Of a DNA stretch of 64,000 bases, positions 8,315-17,210 are shown in pieces. Made by a program: the position numbers and the translations under genes. This DNA comes from Bacteroidota bacterium (GTDB lineage Bacteria > Bacteroidota > Bacteroidia > Chitinophagales > Chitinophagaceae), in the NCBI GenBank assembly GCA_023428755.1, contig JAEYWX010000001.1, forward strand, positions 62,001 to 126,000, in the 5' to 3' direction. Within the stretch, counting starts at the first letter, position 1; every line of letters begins with the position of its first letter. The notes beneath the pieces were generated by a model. It did no database searches. It saw only the letters and a program-made list of their open reading frames with translations, and was not told where the DNA came from.

Positions 8315-9586
8315 TTAATTCAGAATATCTGCTCCAAAATAACTACGCAATACATCCGGAATAACAATTCCATTTTCTGTTTGATTATTTTCCAATAACG
8401 CAGCAAGAATTCGTGGCAGGGCCAGTGAACTTCCGTTCAATGAATGCACCAATTGCATTTTACCATCTGCATCTTTGAACCGAACCTTCATACGGTTGGT
8501 CTGGTAATTTTCAAAGTTGCTCACACTGCTGCACTCCAACCATTTCTTTTGAGCAGCACTCCACACTTCAAAATCGTAGGTAAGAGCAGAAGTAAAACCC
8601 ATATCGCCACCACATAAACGCAGGATGCGGTATTTTAATCCAAGATTTTGCAACAGCTTCTCAACATGCGCTACCATTTCGTCCAGCACTTCATAACTTT
8701 TATCAGGATGCACCAGTTGAATGATCTCTACTTTATCGAATTGATGTACACGGTTCAAGCCACGTACATCCGCACCAAAACTTCCTGCTTCTCTGCGAAA
8801 GCAGGGGGTATAGGCAGTTAATTTAATGGGCAACTCCGTTTCCTTTACAATCTCATCACGATAAATATTGGTGACCGGTACTTCTGCAGTAGGGATCATG
8901 TAAAAATTATCTTCCTGCATATGGTACATCTGTCCTTCTTTATCGGGCAGTTGACCGGTACCGTAAGCTGATGCTTCGTTCACCATATAAGGTGGAATGT
9001 ATTCGGTATAACCGGCTGCAGTATTATAATCTAAAAAATAACTGATAAGTGCCCGTTGCAACTTTGCACCTTTCCCTTTGTACACGGGAAACCCTCTGCC
9101 GGTGATCTTTACACCCAGTTCAAAATTTACAATATCGTATTGTTCAATTAACTCCCAATGTGGTTTTGCATTGGCATGTAATACAGGTTCATCTCCCGCT
9201 TCTTTTACATTCACATTATCGTCTGCTGATTTACCCACAGGAACCAGTGCCGATGGCAGGTTGGGCAAACGCACCAACAACTCATTCACCTGTTTCTCTA
9301 ACAGCGAAAGTTCATCCGCAATTTGTTTGGATGATTCTTTAAACTGTGCTACTTCTGTTTTCTTTTGCTCGGCTTCTGCTTTTTGTCCCTTACCCATGAG
9401 CATACCAATTTCTTTGGATGCTGCATTTACTTTTGCCGCCAGATCATCGTTCACCAGTTGTTTTTTCCTCCGCTGCTCATCCAGTGCAATAATCTCATCT
9501 ACCAAATCAAGGTTGGCAAAATTTTTCACGGCCAGCCGTTCTTTTACCAAATCCTTGTTTTGGCGGATAAATGCCAATTGTAACAT
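8315..9586 (-). CDS. serS: Serine--tRNA ligase
   Basis: Charges tRNA-Ser with serine in the cytoplasm. The 423-residue length is normal for the family. The N-terminal 110 residues form the long coiled-coil arm that grips the tRNA variable arm (lysine- and glutamate-rich, KQKTEVAQFKESSKQIADEL region). The class II core follows: TAEVPVTN, motif 2 FRREAGSFGADVRGLNRVHQF near residue 263, and motif 3 GSSLALPRILAALLENNQ near residue 385. The start is the conserved MLQLAFIR. It is a single-gene unit, convergent with the protease gene. Confidence 0.97.
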   Translation of the reverse strand: MLQLAFIRQNKDLVKERLAVKNFANLDLVDEIIALDEQRRKKQLVNDDLAAKVNAASKEIGMLMGKGQKAEAEQKKTEVAQFKESSKQIADELSLLEKQVNELLVRLPNLPSALVPVGKSADDNVNVKEAGDEPVLHANAKPHWELIEQYDIVNFELGVKITGRGFPVYKGKGAKLQRALISYFLDYNTAAGYTEYIPPYMVNEASAYGTGQLPDKEGQMYHMQEDNFYMIPTAEVPVTNIYRDEIVKETELPIKLTAYTPCFRREAGSFGADVRGLNRVHQFDKVEIIQLVHPDKSYEVLDEMVAHVEKLLQNLGLKYRILRLCGGDMGFTSALTYDFEVWSAAQKKWLECSSVSNFENYQTNRMKVRFKDADGKMQLVHSLNGSSLALPRILAALLENNQTENGIVIPDVLRSYFGADILN

Positions 9587-9717
9587 AACTCAAAAATTTG
9601 CGCAAAGATAAGCGGAAGTAGGAAGTACAAGCTGCTAAAACTCGACGAAGGCTAAAAGCTCTGGCGAGGTTTTGCATGAAAAAATTTTTGCACCTGATTA
9701 AAGAGAATCGTTTCCAT

Positions 9718-10272
9718 TTATTTGATTGACAACAACGAATCTGCCGTGATCGTATTTTTATAATCCCAATAAGAGGTAACGTTCAAAATTTTCCACTCGC
9801 CATTTTCTTTTTCCATAAGACGTGAGTCTTTACTAAGTGTAAATATTTTCATTGCGCCGTCACTATTATATTGATCCCAGTACAAATAAGCCAGTTGAGG
9901 GGAAAAAAAATGAGTTTTCATATTCTTCCTTTCCACTTTCGGATGACTGGCCGATTCGCCTGCTTTAAGCGGATTGGCTTTTATATAATTGCCGATTTTT
10001 TCATCCACTTCGGCCCAGCCGCTTTTAACATCAACTGTACCATCATCATTATTCCATGCCTGGAATGCATAATCTTTTTGTACAAAATTTTTCTTCCAGC
10101 TTTCATAATCTCGTTTATAAAAGCTTTCAGTTTCAGCTTCAATTACTTTCATGATTGCAGCCAGTTCCACTTGTTCATCAATTGCTGCCGGCTGTTGAAG
10201 ATCTGAAGTTGACGGCCCGGAGTTGCAAGCATAGAAAAGAACCAGCAAAAAAATACCGAATGCCTGTTTCAT
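9718..10272 (-). CDS. Hypothetical lipoprotein, SnoaL/NTF2-like
   Basis: An exported 184-residue lipoprotein with the lipobox LFYACNS (Cys16). The mature part (VIEAETESFYKRDYESWKKNFV, then YAFQAWNNDDG and NVTSYWDYKN) resembles the SnoaL-like/DUF4440 NTF2 fold, in which a cone-shaped pocket binds small ligands or serves as a structural domain. No catalytic residues can be assigned and the role is unknown. It lies 57 bases upstream of the nadE stop on the same strand, so it is between nadE and serS, perhaps as the downstream gene of a loose unit. Confidence 0.6.
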   Translation of the reverse strand: MKQAFGIFLLVLFYACNSGPSTSDLQQPAAIDEQVELAAIMKVIEAETESFYKRDYESWKKNFVQKDYAFQAWNNDDGTVDVKSGWAEVDEKIGNYIKANPLKAGESASHPKVERKNMKTHFFSPQLAYLYWDQYNSDGAMKIFTLSKDSRLMEKENGEWKILNVTSYWDYKNTITADSLLSIK

Positions 10273-10329
10273 AAATGATGGTTTTGATTTAGTAGAAAGC
10301 TACCTAAAATTCACCACATTTTATAACGA

Positions 10330-12012
10330 TCAACTCAGGTACTTCCCAACAATCGGCACCCGCCTGCCCACACCAAATGCTTTTGGTGACACACGGATGA
10401 TGGGGCAAAACTGGTTGCGTTTATATTCATTAATATTCACCATTCGTAATACACGGTCCACAAGTGCGGCATCATAGCCCATTGCTTTTATTTCCTTAGG
10501 CCCCTGCCGCCGCTCAATGTATTGATACAATACTTTATCGAGGATGGAATAATCGGGTAACGAATCTGAATCTTTTTGTCCGGGCCGCAACTCAGCGCTT
10601 GGTGGTTTTGTGATGATATTTGTTGGGATGATTTCCTTATTGCGGTTGATGTACTTCGCCAGTTCATACACCTGCAGTTTGTAACAATCGCCCAGCACGC
10701 CAATGCCGCCGGCCATATCGCCATACAACGTTCCGTAACCGGTTGCCAGTTCACTTTTGTTGGACGTATTGAGCAGAATATAGTCAAACTTATTGGCAAT
10801 GGCCATTAACAGATTTCCGCGGCTGCGGCTTTGAATATTTTCTTCGGCCAGTGAAAACGGCAAGTCGTTAAAGATCGGTTTCAGCTCCGTTAAAAATGCA
10901 TCGTAAATATTTTTGATAGGCACAATATCGTACGGGTTGCCGAGGTTTTTGCTCAGTTGTTCGGCATCGTTCACGCTATGATCGGTTGAATACTGCGATG
11001 GCAATAAAACAGCCCGAACATTTTCACTACCCAACGCCGTACACGCGAGTGCCAATGTAACGGCACTGTCGATTCCGCCGCTGCTGCCGAGTATGGCTTT
11101 GGTAAAACCCATTTTGCTGAAGTAATCACGGATGCCGAGTACAATGGCATCGTGTATTTCTGCAATGCACAATGTTTCATCCAGGTGTGCCGGACTAAAT
11201 TCTTCGTTGGGCAATGTATCGGCTGTTGCTAAAACAGGCTGGGTAAAGGTGCCATCATCGTTCAACTCAACACCTATCGATTCTTCATCGAACAAACTCA
11301 ATTGCTTCACCATGTTTGCATGTTTATCAAACACCAACGAGCCGCCATCAAACACGATTTCGGTTTGGCTGCCAACACAATTGCAATACAGCATCGGCAG
11401 TTTGTACTTCTGCACATTGAGTTTTACAATGGCTTTGCGGTCTTCTACATGTGTATAATCAAATGGCGAAGCGGAGATATTCAACATTACATCGGGTTGA
11501 AATTTCATCAGCTCATCCATGGGGCAAATGCGGTACAGTGGATTATCGCCCAGGTTCCAGATGTCTTCACAAATCGTGATTGCTAATTTCTTTCCTTTAA
11601 ACTCCACAATCTTCCAATCGTAGGCCGGTTCAAAGTAGCGGTATTCATCAAACACATCGTAATTGGGCAAGCAGGTTTTATGAACAACTGCTTTGATCTC
11701 TTTTTCGTACAGAAAATATGCGGCGTTGTGCAGATCTTTTCCTTCCACCCGTTTGTTGTGATCGGGAGCGCCAATGATCACTGCAATGGTATCAGCATGC
11801 TGCCTGATCTTGTCAATGGCTTCATTACACTTGAGCAAAAAATCATTGAACTCTAAAAAATCACGTGGCGGATAACCGCACACACTCAGTTCGCTGAACA
11901 GAATCAACTCCCCGCCCTGTGCTTTTGCTGATTCAATTGCTTCAATTATTTTGCGGGTATTGCTTTCGAAATTGCCGATGTGATAATTTTGCTGTGCTAA
12001 GAAAATCTTCAT
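10330..12012 (-). CDS. nadE: Glutamine-dependent NAD+ synthetase
   Basis: Last step of NAD biosynthesis: amidates nicotinic acid adenine dinucleotide, using ammonia released from glutamine. The 560-residue protein has two domains. The N-terminal nitrilase-type glutaminase shows its catalytic triad in LFSELSVCGYPPRD (Glu), VHKTCLPNYDVFDE (Lys) and ITICEDIW (Cys). The C-terminal synthetase has the ATP loop SSGGIDSAV and the later STSNKSELATGYGTLYGD-like block. The start is set at MKIFLAQ, where family members begin; an ATG eight codons upstream (12036) is possible. It is divergent from gldB with a short gap. NadC of the same pathway lies 4 kb away. Confidence 0.95.
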   Translation of the reverse strand: MKIFLAQQNYHIGNFESNTRKIIEAIESAKAQGGELILFSELSVCGYPPRDFLEFNDFLLKCNEAIDKIRQHADTIAVIIGAPDHNKRVEGKDLHNAAYFLYEKEIKAVVHKTCLPNYDVFDEYRYFEPAYDWKIVEFKGKKLAITICEDIWNLGDNPLYRICPMDELMKFQPDVMLNISASPFDYTHVEDRKAIVKLNVQKYKLPMLYCNCVGSQTEIVFDGGSLVFDKHANMVKQLSLFDEESIGVELNDDGTFTQPVLATADTLPNEEFSPAHLDETLCIAEIHDAIVLGIRDYFSKMGFTKAILGSSGGIDSAVTLALACTALGSENVRAVLLPSQYSTDHSVNDAEQLSKNLGNPYDIVPIKNIYDAFLTELKPIFNDLPFSLAEENIQSRSRGNLLMAIANKFDYILLNTSNKSELATGYGTLYGDMAGGIGVLGDCYKLQVYELAKYINRNKEIIPTNIITKPPSAELRPGQKDSDSLPDYSILDKVLYQYIERRQGPKEIKAMGYDAALVDRVLRMVNINEYKRNQFCPIIRVSPKAFGVGRRVPIVGKYLS

Positions 12013-12095
12013 TCCACAAATTTCAGGAATTTGCATTTCATTTAGCAGGCTACTTTTGACCGAGGGCCAACAACAAACCCAACAATATTCCGTTA

Positions 12096-13148
12096 GTGAA
12101 CATGATGAAAAAATTACTACCCATTTTCCTGCTCATCAGCATTGCAGCCTGCAACAACAGTAACAATGCGCCCGATGTTTCGCATATTAAAGTCGATTTA
12201 AAAACACAACGTTTTGAACAGGATTTTTTTGCCATCGACAGTAATAATACAAGAGCCGGTATTTTTCAGCTGGAAGAAAAGTACCCCATCTTTCTTCCAC
12301 TGTTTGTGAATCATGTGTTGGGACTTGGACCCGTTAACGATACAAATGAATTAGCCTTTGAAGGCAGCAAACGTTTTCTCAATCTTAACCGGGTGGTGTA
12401 CAAAGAATCGCAGAAACTGTATAAAGATTTTAGCGGCAGAGCAAAGGAACTGGAAGATGGTTTCCGTTATGTAAAACATTATTTCCCCGACTATAAAATT
12501 CCAACAATTATCACAACCGTTGGTCCTATGGATGCCTTGGCACCTATGAGTAATAACGAACCAAGCCCCAATTACATGGGCGAAGATTTTCTGGCCATTG
12601 GATTACAGTTTTACTTGGGAAAGGATTATTCGATTTACAATGATGCGGGCTATATCAGCAGTATTGCACCGCAGTACCGCAGCCGCCGCTTTAGTAAGGA
12701 ATTTATTGCAACCGATGTGTTTACATTGGTGATTGATGACATGTACCCCGACAGCAGCAACCGCTATCCGTTAATTGAACGGTTTATCGAAAAGGGGAAA
12801 CGATTGTACCTGTTGAACCAGTTTCTTCCAAACAATCATGATACGCTGCTTATTGGCTATACCGGTAAACAACTCAACTGGTGCAAAGAAAACGAACGGA
12901 GCATTTATAATTTCTTCATCCAGCAAAATCTCCTGTACGAAATTGATCCTTCCCGCATTCAGAATTTTGTTACAGATGGTCCTACTACGCAAGGCATGCC
13001 GGAACAAAGCCCGGGAAACATTGGAGCATTTCTCGGTTGGGAAATTGTAAAGTCGTATATGAAAAAAAATCCTGCGGTTACAATACCACAGTTGATGAAA
13101 ACATCGAACAAAACCATCTTCAACGAAGCAGATTACAAACCACGTTAA
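12096..13148 (+). CDS. gldB: Gliding motility lipoprotein GldB
   Basis: A lipoprotein required for gliding motility and stability of the machinery in Flavobacterium johnsoniae; its exact role is unknown. The 350-residue product has the lipobox SIAACNN and the family opening HIKVDLKTQRFEQDFFAID, then GIFQLEEKYPIFLPLFVNHVL and the C-terminal EQSPGNIGAFLGWEIVKSYM. It is divergent from nadE. In flavobacteria gldB is followed by gldC; here the next gene is a desaturase on the opposite strand, so gldC is not linked. The stop codon overlaps the stop of the desaturase gene. A second ATG three codons in (MKKLLP) is an alternative start. Confidence 0.88.
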   Translation: MNMMKKLLPIFLLISIAACNNSNNAPDVSHIKVDLKTQRFEQDFFAIDSNNTRAGIFQLEEKYPIFLPLFVNHVLGLGPVNDTNELAFEGSKRFLNLNRVVYKESQKLYKDFSGRAKELEDGFRYVKHYFPDYKIPTIITTVGPMDALAPMSNNEPSPNYMGEDFLAIGLQFYLGKDYSIYNDAGYISSIAPQYRSRRFSKEFIATDVFTLVIDDMYPDSSNRYPLIERFIEKGKRLYLLNQFLPNNHDTLLIGYTGKQLNWCKENERSIYNFFIQQNLLYEIDPSRIQNFVTDGPTTQGMPEQSPGNIGAFLGWEIVKSYMKKNPAVTIPQLMKTSNKTIFNEADYKPR

Positions 13149-14227
13149 GCAGTTTGCGGAGGCTGACCCATTTGTTTCATCATCCGGAAATGAGAAACGA
13201 TCGCTGCACGCATTGTTTTAATTGAATTATAAGGGAGTTTGTACTCTTTACATTTCTGCTCTACTATTTTGCTGATGGCAGGATAATGAATATGACTGAT
13301 ACGTGGAAAAAGATGGTGCTCTACCTGGTAGTTCAACCCGCCTGCTAACCAGGAAACAATTTTATTACGAGGCGCAAAGTTGGACGTTGTTTTTATCTGG
13401 TGTACAGCCCACTCGTTTTCAATCAGCAATGCTTCGTTTGGTCCGGCATATTCAAACTCTGTTTCTTCTACCACATGCGCCAGTTGGAATACAATTGCCA
13501 ATGTAAATCCTAATACAATTTCCATAACAAGATAACCAATCAGCCAGGGAACAAAACCAACCAACATAATTGGTAACGCAATATAAAAGAACGCATACAG
13601 CAGTTTGCTCACCCAAAACACAACATGATCGGTTGTGCTCATTTTTTGCATGGGTGTATTATTCACTTTCTTTTTGAAGTATTTATCAAAATCAAGATAC
13701 GCTGCCCATGCCAACGAAGAAATGGCATACAGAAATACAACATAGATATGCTGATACCTGTGCGCCGGTTTCCAAACTTGTGATTGACATTGACGCATCA
13801 ACGGGCTGCGGGCAATATCATCATCCACTCCATCAACATTGGTGTATGTATGGTGAATGATATTGTGCTTAAACTTCCAGATAAACGCATTTCCGCCAAG
13901 TGCATTGATGGTATAACCCAGGATATTATTGACCCATTTTTTACTGCTGTAACTTCCATGGTTCGCATCGTGCATCACATTAAAACCGATGCTGGCAAAC
14001 ACAATGCCCAACACTGCGCACAAAAGCAAACTCAACCACACAGGCATTGTTACTGTTAATAACAAAATGTAAATAAGTAAAGCAGATGGAATTAAAACAA
14101 TTGTTTTAAGGTAGAGCTTGAAGTTGCCGGTTTTCCGGGTATTTGTTTGCACAAAATAATTCTCTACCGATTGCTTGAGGTCTGAAAAGAAGACCGAATT
14201 CTTGTTGTTGAAAGTAACCTTTGCCAT
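13145..14227 (-). CDS. Membrane fatty acid (acyl-lipid/acyl-CoA) desaturase
   Basis: An integral membrane di-iron desaturase that introduces a double bond into acyl chains, in the delta-5/6 or linoleoyl-CoA desaturase-like group. From the chosen start (MAKVTFNN) it has 360 residues. The three histidine boxes are HDANH (86-90), HNIIHH (121-126) and QVEHH near residue 320, the last with Gln in place of the first His as in front-end desaturases. Four hydrophobic segments are visible. An ATG 13 codons upstream (14266) is possible but adds an unusual sequence. Tail-to-tail with gldB: the two stop codons share a TTAA. Confidence 0.87.
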   Translation of the reverse strand: MAKVTFNNKNSVFFSDLKQSVENYFVQTNTRKTGNFKLYLKTIVLIPSALLIYILLLTVTMPVWLSLLLCAVLGIVFASIGFNVMHDANHGSYSSKKWVNNILGYTINALGGNAFIWKFKHNIIHHTYTNVDGVDDDIARSPLMRQCQSQVWKPAHRYQHIYVVFLYAISSLAWAAYLDFDKYFKKKVNNTPMQKMSTTDHVVFWVSKLLYAFFYIALPIMLVGFVPWLIGYLVMEIVLGFTLAIVFQLAHVVEETEFEYAGPNEALLIENEWAVHQIKTTSNFAPRNKIVSWLAGGLNYQVEHHLFPRISHIHYPAISKIVEQKCKEYKLPYNSIKTMRAAIVSHFRMMKQMGQPPQTA

Positions 14228-14338
14228 TGAAAAACTGCCTTTACATCCAAAAAACGCAGTCATCAAAGATACGTGAAAAAAACAAGGAAATTGTTTTGTA
14301 AAAGGCTGTTTAATGAAGGGTACTGTTAAAGTAAACAG

Positions 14339-14725
14339 TTAATTATTTTTGAAAGGTGCAATCATCTCAAACATGGGGATGTTTACCTTGAACTGTTTTT
14401 TTGTATGCATGTTCTCCATACTGTAATTCCCTTCCATTTTACCCATATCTGTTTTCAAATTACATCCACTTACATATTGATATTGATCACCGGGAAGAAT
14501 AACAGGCTGAACACCTACCACTCCTTCACCATCAATTTCTTTGTAAGATCCGTTGCTGTCGAAAATATTCCAGTGGCGCTGCAGCAATTTAACAGGGAAT
14601 GTATTATTATTTTCAATGGTGATACGGTAGGCAAACATAAATTCAGCGGCAACCGGATCGCTGTAATCTGGTTGGTAGTATGTTTCTACACTTACTTTTA
14701 CGCCTTCTGAAATTTTGAAAACCAT
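14339..14725 (-). CDS. apaG: ApaG-like protein
   Basis: A 128-residue single-domain protein of the ApaG/DUF525 family with a fibronectin-type beta-sandwich. The family has been linked to cobalt resistance and magnesium efflux in Salmonella, but the biochemical role is unsettled. Recognised from VETYYQPDYSDP, FAYRITIENNNTFPVKLLQRHWNI, the strongly conserved VVGVQPVILPGDQYQYVSGC, and EGNYSM. Cytoplasmic, no signal. It lies in a minus-strand stretch between the desaturase and a divergent iron-sulfur protein gene. Confidence 0.93.
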   Translation of the reverse strand: MVFKISEGVKVSVETYYQPDYSDPVAAEFMFAYRITIENNNTFPVKLLQRHWNIFDSNGSYKEIDGEGVVGVQPVILPGDQYQYVSGCNLKTDMGKMEGNYSMENMHTKKQFKVNIPMFEMIAPFKNN

Positions 14726-14809
14726 GTACTAATTTGTTATAAAAATAATCGAAATTTAGTAACCCGCAGCCATTGAGTTGAAGAATGGTTCAAAACAGCG
14801 ATTTTCAAT

Positions 14810-15049
14810 ATGCCAAAAACAACACATAAATACACAAACGGAGAAGTAACCATCGTATGGAAGCCAGATGCCTGCATCCATTCCACCCTTTGCTGGAAAG
14901 GATTGAAAGAAGTATTTAACCCCGGCAAACGCCCATGGATCGAGCCGGGAGGAGCTTCAACCCAGCAGATCATTGAGCAAATCCGGAAATGCCCCAGCGG
15001 TGCATTAGGTTTTTATATGAATGATGCGGAAGAAGCCGGCGAAGAATAA
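14810..15049 (+). CDS. YjdI-type divergent 4Fe-4S mono-cluster protein
   Basis: A 79-residue protein of the YjdI (Fer4_19) family, predicted to bind a single iron-sulfur cluster; physiological role unknown. Key features are VWKPDACIHSTLCWKGL (Cys22 and Cys28), the block RPWIEPGGAS, and IRKCPSGAL (Cys61). The ending GFYMND is family-like. It is a single gene on the plus strand, flanked by minus-strand genes, with three bases separating its stop from the convergent gene's stop. Confidence 0.88.
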   Translation: MPKTTHKYTNGEVTIVWKPDACIHSTLCWKGLKEVFNPGKRPWIEPGGASTQQIIEQIRKCPSGALGFYMNDAEEAGEE

Positions 15050-15052
15050 TAC

Positions 15053-15301
15053 TTACCGATCGAACCACCAGCCCATATTGGTTTTGCTCATGAGCCAGGT
15101 TACCGACATACCTGCTACCAATACAGAAGAAATAACCATGAGAATGATGGCCCGCTTTTTTTTACGACGTCTGCTGCTGGAACCGGAGGCATCGTAAAAC
15201 AGGAAAAAGCTCCAGATCAATGCTCCGAACGCCAGAAAGAAAAAGAACTTGAATAGTTCCAGTCTTGCTGTATATGCGCCTAATAAAATAATTGACATCA
15301 C
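15053..15301 (-). CDS. Small hypothetical membrane protein
   Basis: An 82-residue protein with two predicted hydrophobic helices (about 15-36 and 52-68) separated by a very basic loop (SSSRRRKKKR), so the loop is probably cytoplasmic. No family recognised. The start (MMSIILLG) is the first ATG pair; the second Met could be used. It is the downstream member of a minus-strand run with the SUI1 gene 72 bases upstream, and its stop nearly touches the YjdI gene. Confidence 0.6.
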   Translation of the reverse strand: MMSIILLGAYTARLELFKFFFFLAFGALIWSFFLFYDASGSSSRRRKKKRAIILMVISSVLVAGMSVTWLMSKTNMGWWFDR

Positions 15302-15373
15302 GGGTTAGATGGTTTGGTTGACTTATCGTGTGTTGTAAAAATAACTAAATCTGCAATGCTGAAATGGAAAACA

Positions 15374-15721
15374 TCAGCCCGACTTTTTGGTTTTGCTGTA
15401 TCCGTTCTTTAATAAGAATTGTAACACTTTTTCCCGGTGATCGCCCTGCACAATAATTTCTCCATCTTTTACTGAGCCGCCACTGCCACATTGATTTTTT
15501 AATTGCTTCCCCAGCTTTTCAGCATCTTCTTCTGTGCCAACAAAGCCATCCACCAGTGTTACTGTTTTTCCGGCACGGTGTTTTGTTTCCAGTTTTACCC
15601 GCAGGTTTTGCTGCGCTGGTGGCAATGTTTCCTGTTGTTCATTTTCTTCACTTTCAAAACGAAAGTTGGGATCGGTACTAAAAACAAATCCGCCTTTGTC
15701 CGGCTTATTTTTTTTGCTCAT
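15374..15721 (-). CDS. SUI1/eIF1-like translation factor
   Basis: A 115-residue protein of the bacterial SUI1 family (E. coli YciH-like), related to eukaryotic eIF1 and thought to influence start-codon fidelity. The N-terminal 40 residues are charged and variable; the SUI1 fold follows: LRVKLETKHRAGKTVTLVDGF, LGKQLKNQCGSGGSVKDG and IIVQGDHREKVLQFLLKNGY. These are the conserved glycine-rich and C-terminal motifs. It starts only 10 bases after the nadC stop on the same strand, so it is probably cotranscribed with nadC. Confidence 0.92.
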   Translation of the reverse strand: MSKKNKPDKGGFVFSTDPNFRFESEENEQQETLPPAQQNLRVKLETKHRAGKTVTLVDGFVGTEEDAEKLGKQLKNQCGSGGSVKDGEIIVQGDHREKVLQFLLKNGYSKTKKSG

Positions 15722-15731
15722 ACGTTTTTGT

Positions 15732-16592
15732 TTACTGCTCTTTTACAGCTTTTAAACTTAAATCAAGGCTTCGTGCCTGGTGAATCAATGCACCCACACT
15801 CACAAAATCAACACCCGCTGCTGCATACGTCTGGATATTTTCCAAATTAATACCACCGCTTGCTTCTGTTTCCACCTGTTCACCGATCAATGCAACAGCT
15901 TCTTTAATTTGATCGGGTGTAAAATTATCAAGCATAATGCGGTCTGCTTTACCGGTAGCCAATACTTTTTTTACATCATCCAGTGTACGTGTTTCCACTT
16001 CGATCTTTAAACCTAGCTTTACCGTTTGCACATATTGGTATGCTTTTTCAATTGCCTGTTCAATACCCCCGCAATAATCGATATGGTTATCCTTGAGCAT
16101 GATCATATCATACAATGCAAACCGATGATTGTAACCGCCACCAATAGCAACGGCTTCTTTTTCCAGCAAACGGAAATTGGGCGTTGTTTTCCGGGTGTCG
16201 AGAATACGTGTTTTATACCCGATCAATTTATCAGCATACGTTTTGGTGAGTGTAGCAATACCACTCATTCGTTGCATACAATTCAACACCAGCCGCTCGC
16301 ATTGAAGAATTGTGTGAACAGATGCTTCCACCTCAAATGCTGTTTCACCTGCCTGCATCAAATCACCATCTTTTTTGTGTGGATGAAATACAATATCAGG
16401 TTGTTGAAAACGAAAGATGGCTTCAGCCACCTTCATTCCCGCAAGCACTCCGGCTTCTTTTATTTTCAAAACAGCTTTGCCGTTTGCAGCAGGCGAAATA
16501 CAACTGAGCGTGGAATGATCTCCTTCGCCAATATCTTCTTTCAATGCCGATGCAATTAACTGTTGCAGAAGTTCATTGTAGTTTGCTACCAT
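15732..16592 (-). CDS. nadC: Nicotinate-nucleotide pyrophosphorylase (carboxylating)
   Basis: Quinolinate phosphoribosyltransferase: makes nicotinate mononucleotide from quinolinate and PRPP in de novo NAD synthesis. The 286-residue length is normal. Signatures are EDIGEGDHST at the N-terminus, LNCMQRMSGIATLT, TRILDTRKTTPNFR (active-site Arg and Lys), IGGGYNHRFALYDMIMLKDNHI, and the C-terminal EASGGINLENI with FVSVGALIHQ. It is followed closely by the SUI1 gene and preceded by a DUF4783 gene that has its own terminator. Forms a pathway link with nadE at 10.3 kb. Confidence 0.96.
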   Translation of the reverse strand: MVANYNELLQQLIASALKEDIGEGDHSTLSCISPAANGKAVLKIKEAGVLAGMKVAEAIFRFQQPDIVFHPHKKDGDLMQAGETAFEVEASVHTILQCERLVLNCMQRMSGIATLTKTYADKLIGYKTRILDTRKTTPNFRLLEKEAVAIGGGYNHRFALYDMIMLKDNHIDYCGGIEQAIEKAYQYVQTVKLGLKIEVETRTLDDVKKVLATGKADRIMLDNFTPDQIKEAVALIGEQVETEASGGINLENIQTYAAAGVDFVSVGALIHQARSLDLSLKAVKEQ

Positions 16593-16638
16593 GCCACAAA
16601 ACTAACGGAATTCATCATTTCACTACTGAACATGAAAA

Positions 16639-16661
16639 AGCCCTCCAACAACCGGAGGGCT
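16639..16661 (-). terminator. Intrinsic terminator after the DUF4783 gene
   Basis: A perfect eight-base-pair stem AGCCCTCC/GGAGGGCT with a seven-base loop, followed on the minus strand by TTTTT. It lies 30 bases after the stop of the 16691-17077 gene and before nadC, so it separates the two transcripts. Confidence 0.82.
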
Positions 16662-16690
16662 CATCATTTTATCGTTCCTGTTTTGCTTAC

Positions 16691-17077
16691 TTATTTTTGT
16701 TCAAATTCCACACCTTGTATCAGTTGCTTATCGCCTTTTGTACGCATATAGATCGTTGTGCGATAGGTACCACCTGCTGATGTAAGTGTACCAATAATAA
16801 AGTTGGAGGAAGGATTACTGCCGGAATGCTGTACTTCAAAATTCTTCACTTTGTTGAGGTTAAAGAAATCCCTGATCACCAGCTCAGCCTGTCCTTTACT
16901 GAAAGAATTACTTTTGCCGGGCACAGTTACATCCACTGTATTATCAAAATACTTTGCCATTTTTTCCACGCTGCCTGTTTTCAGGGCTGCTACAATATCG
17001 TCCTTCTGCGAAAACGAGTACAAAAACACAGTAAGGGAAAGTAATAAAACCGTTTGCAGAATGTATTTCATTTTCAT
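16691..17077 (-). CDS. DUF4783 domain protein, secreted
   Basis: A 128-residue protein with an N-terminal signal peptide (LQTVLLLSLTVFLYSFSQ) and a single compact domain of the DUF4783 family, which has an NTF2-like fold and is common in Bacteroidota next to nadC. Visible motifs are IVAALKTGSVEKMAKYFDN, ELVIRDFFNLNKVKNFEVQHSG and TYRTTIYMRTKG. Function unknown. The start could also be the second Met (MKYILQ), which gives a cleaner signal peptide. Ends in a terminator that separates it from nadC. Confidence 0.78.
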   Translation of the reverse strand: MKMKYILQTVLLLSLTVFLYSFSQKDDIVAALKTGSVEKMAKYFDNTVDVTVPGKSNSFSKGQAELVIRDFFNLNKVKNFEVQHSGSNPSSNFIIGTLTSAGGTYRTTIYMRTKGDKQLIQGVEFEQK

Positions 17078-17197
17078 TTCTTCAGGTTTAGATTGTCATA
17101 ATTGCTAAAAACATGCCAACTAACAACTACACAGACGTATAAAGCTAACCATTCGTTGCCTAACGTTTGTAATCAAATGATTTTGACCTAAATAAAG

Positions 17198-17205
17198 TAA
17201 TTTTG
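17198..17205 (+). promoter_or_regulatory. Candidate -7 box before gpmI
   Basis: TAATTTTG matches TAnnTTTG and ends six bases before the gpmI ATG. If it is the true -7 box the transcript would be nearly leaderless. A TTTG lies at 17182-17185, too close for the usual -33 spacing, so support is weak. Confidence 0.25.
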
Positions 17206-17210
17206 GGCAT

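Noticed and set aside
9078..9611. 177-codon plus-strand frame opposite serS
   Set aside because: A Ser/Thr-rich shadow of the serS coiled-coil arm, antisense to a well-conserved gene.
9625..9680. Possible hairpin GCTAAAACTCG / CGAGGTTTTGC between serS and the lipoprotein gene
   Set aside because: The two arms pair imperfectly and no other support was found.
16026..16559. 177-codon plus-strand frame opposite nadC
   Set aside because: A shadow of nadC; Cys/His-rich but without a start region or homology.
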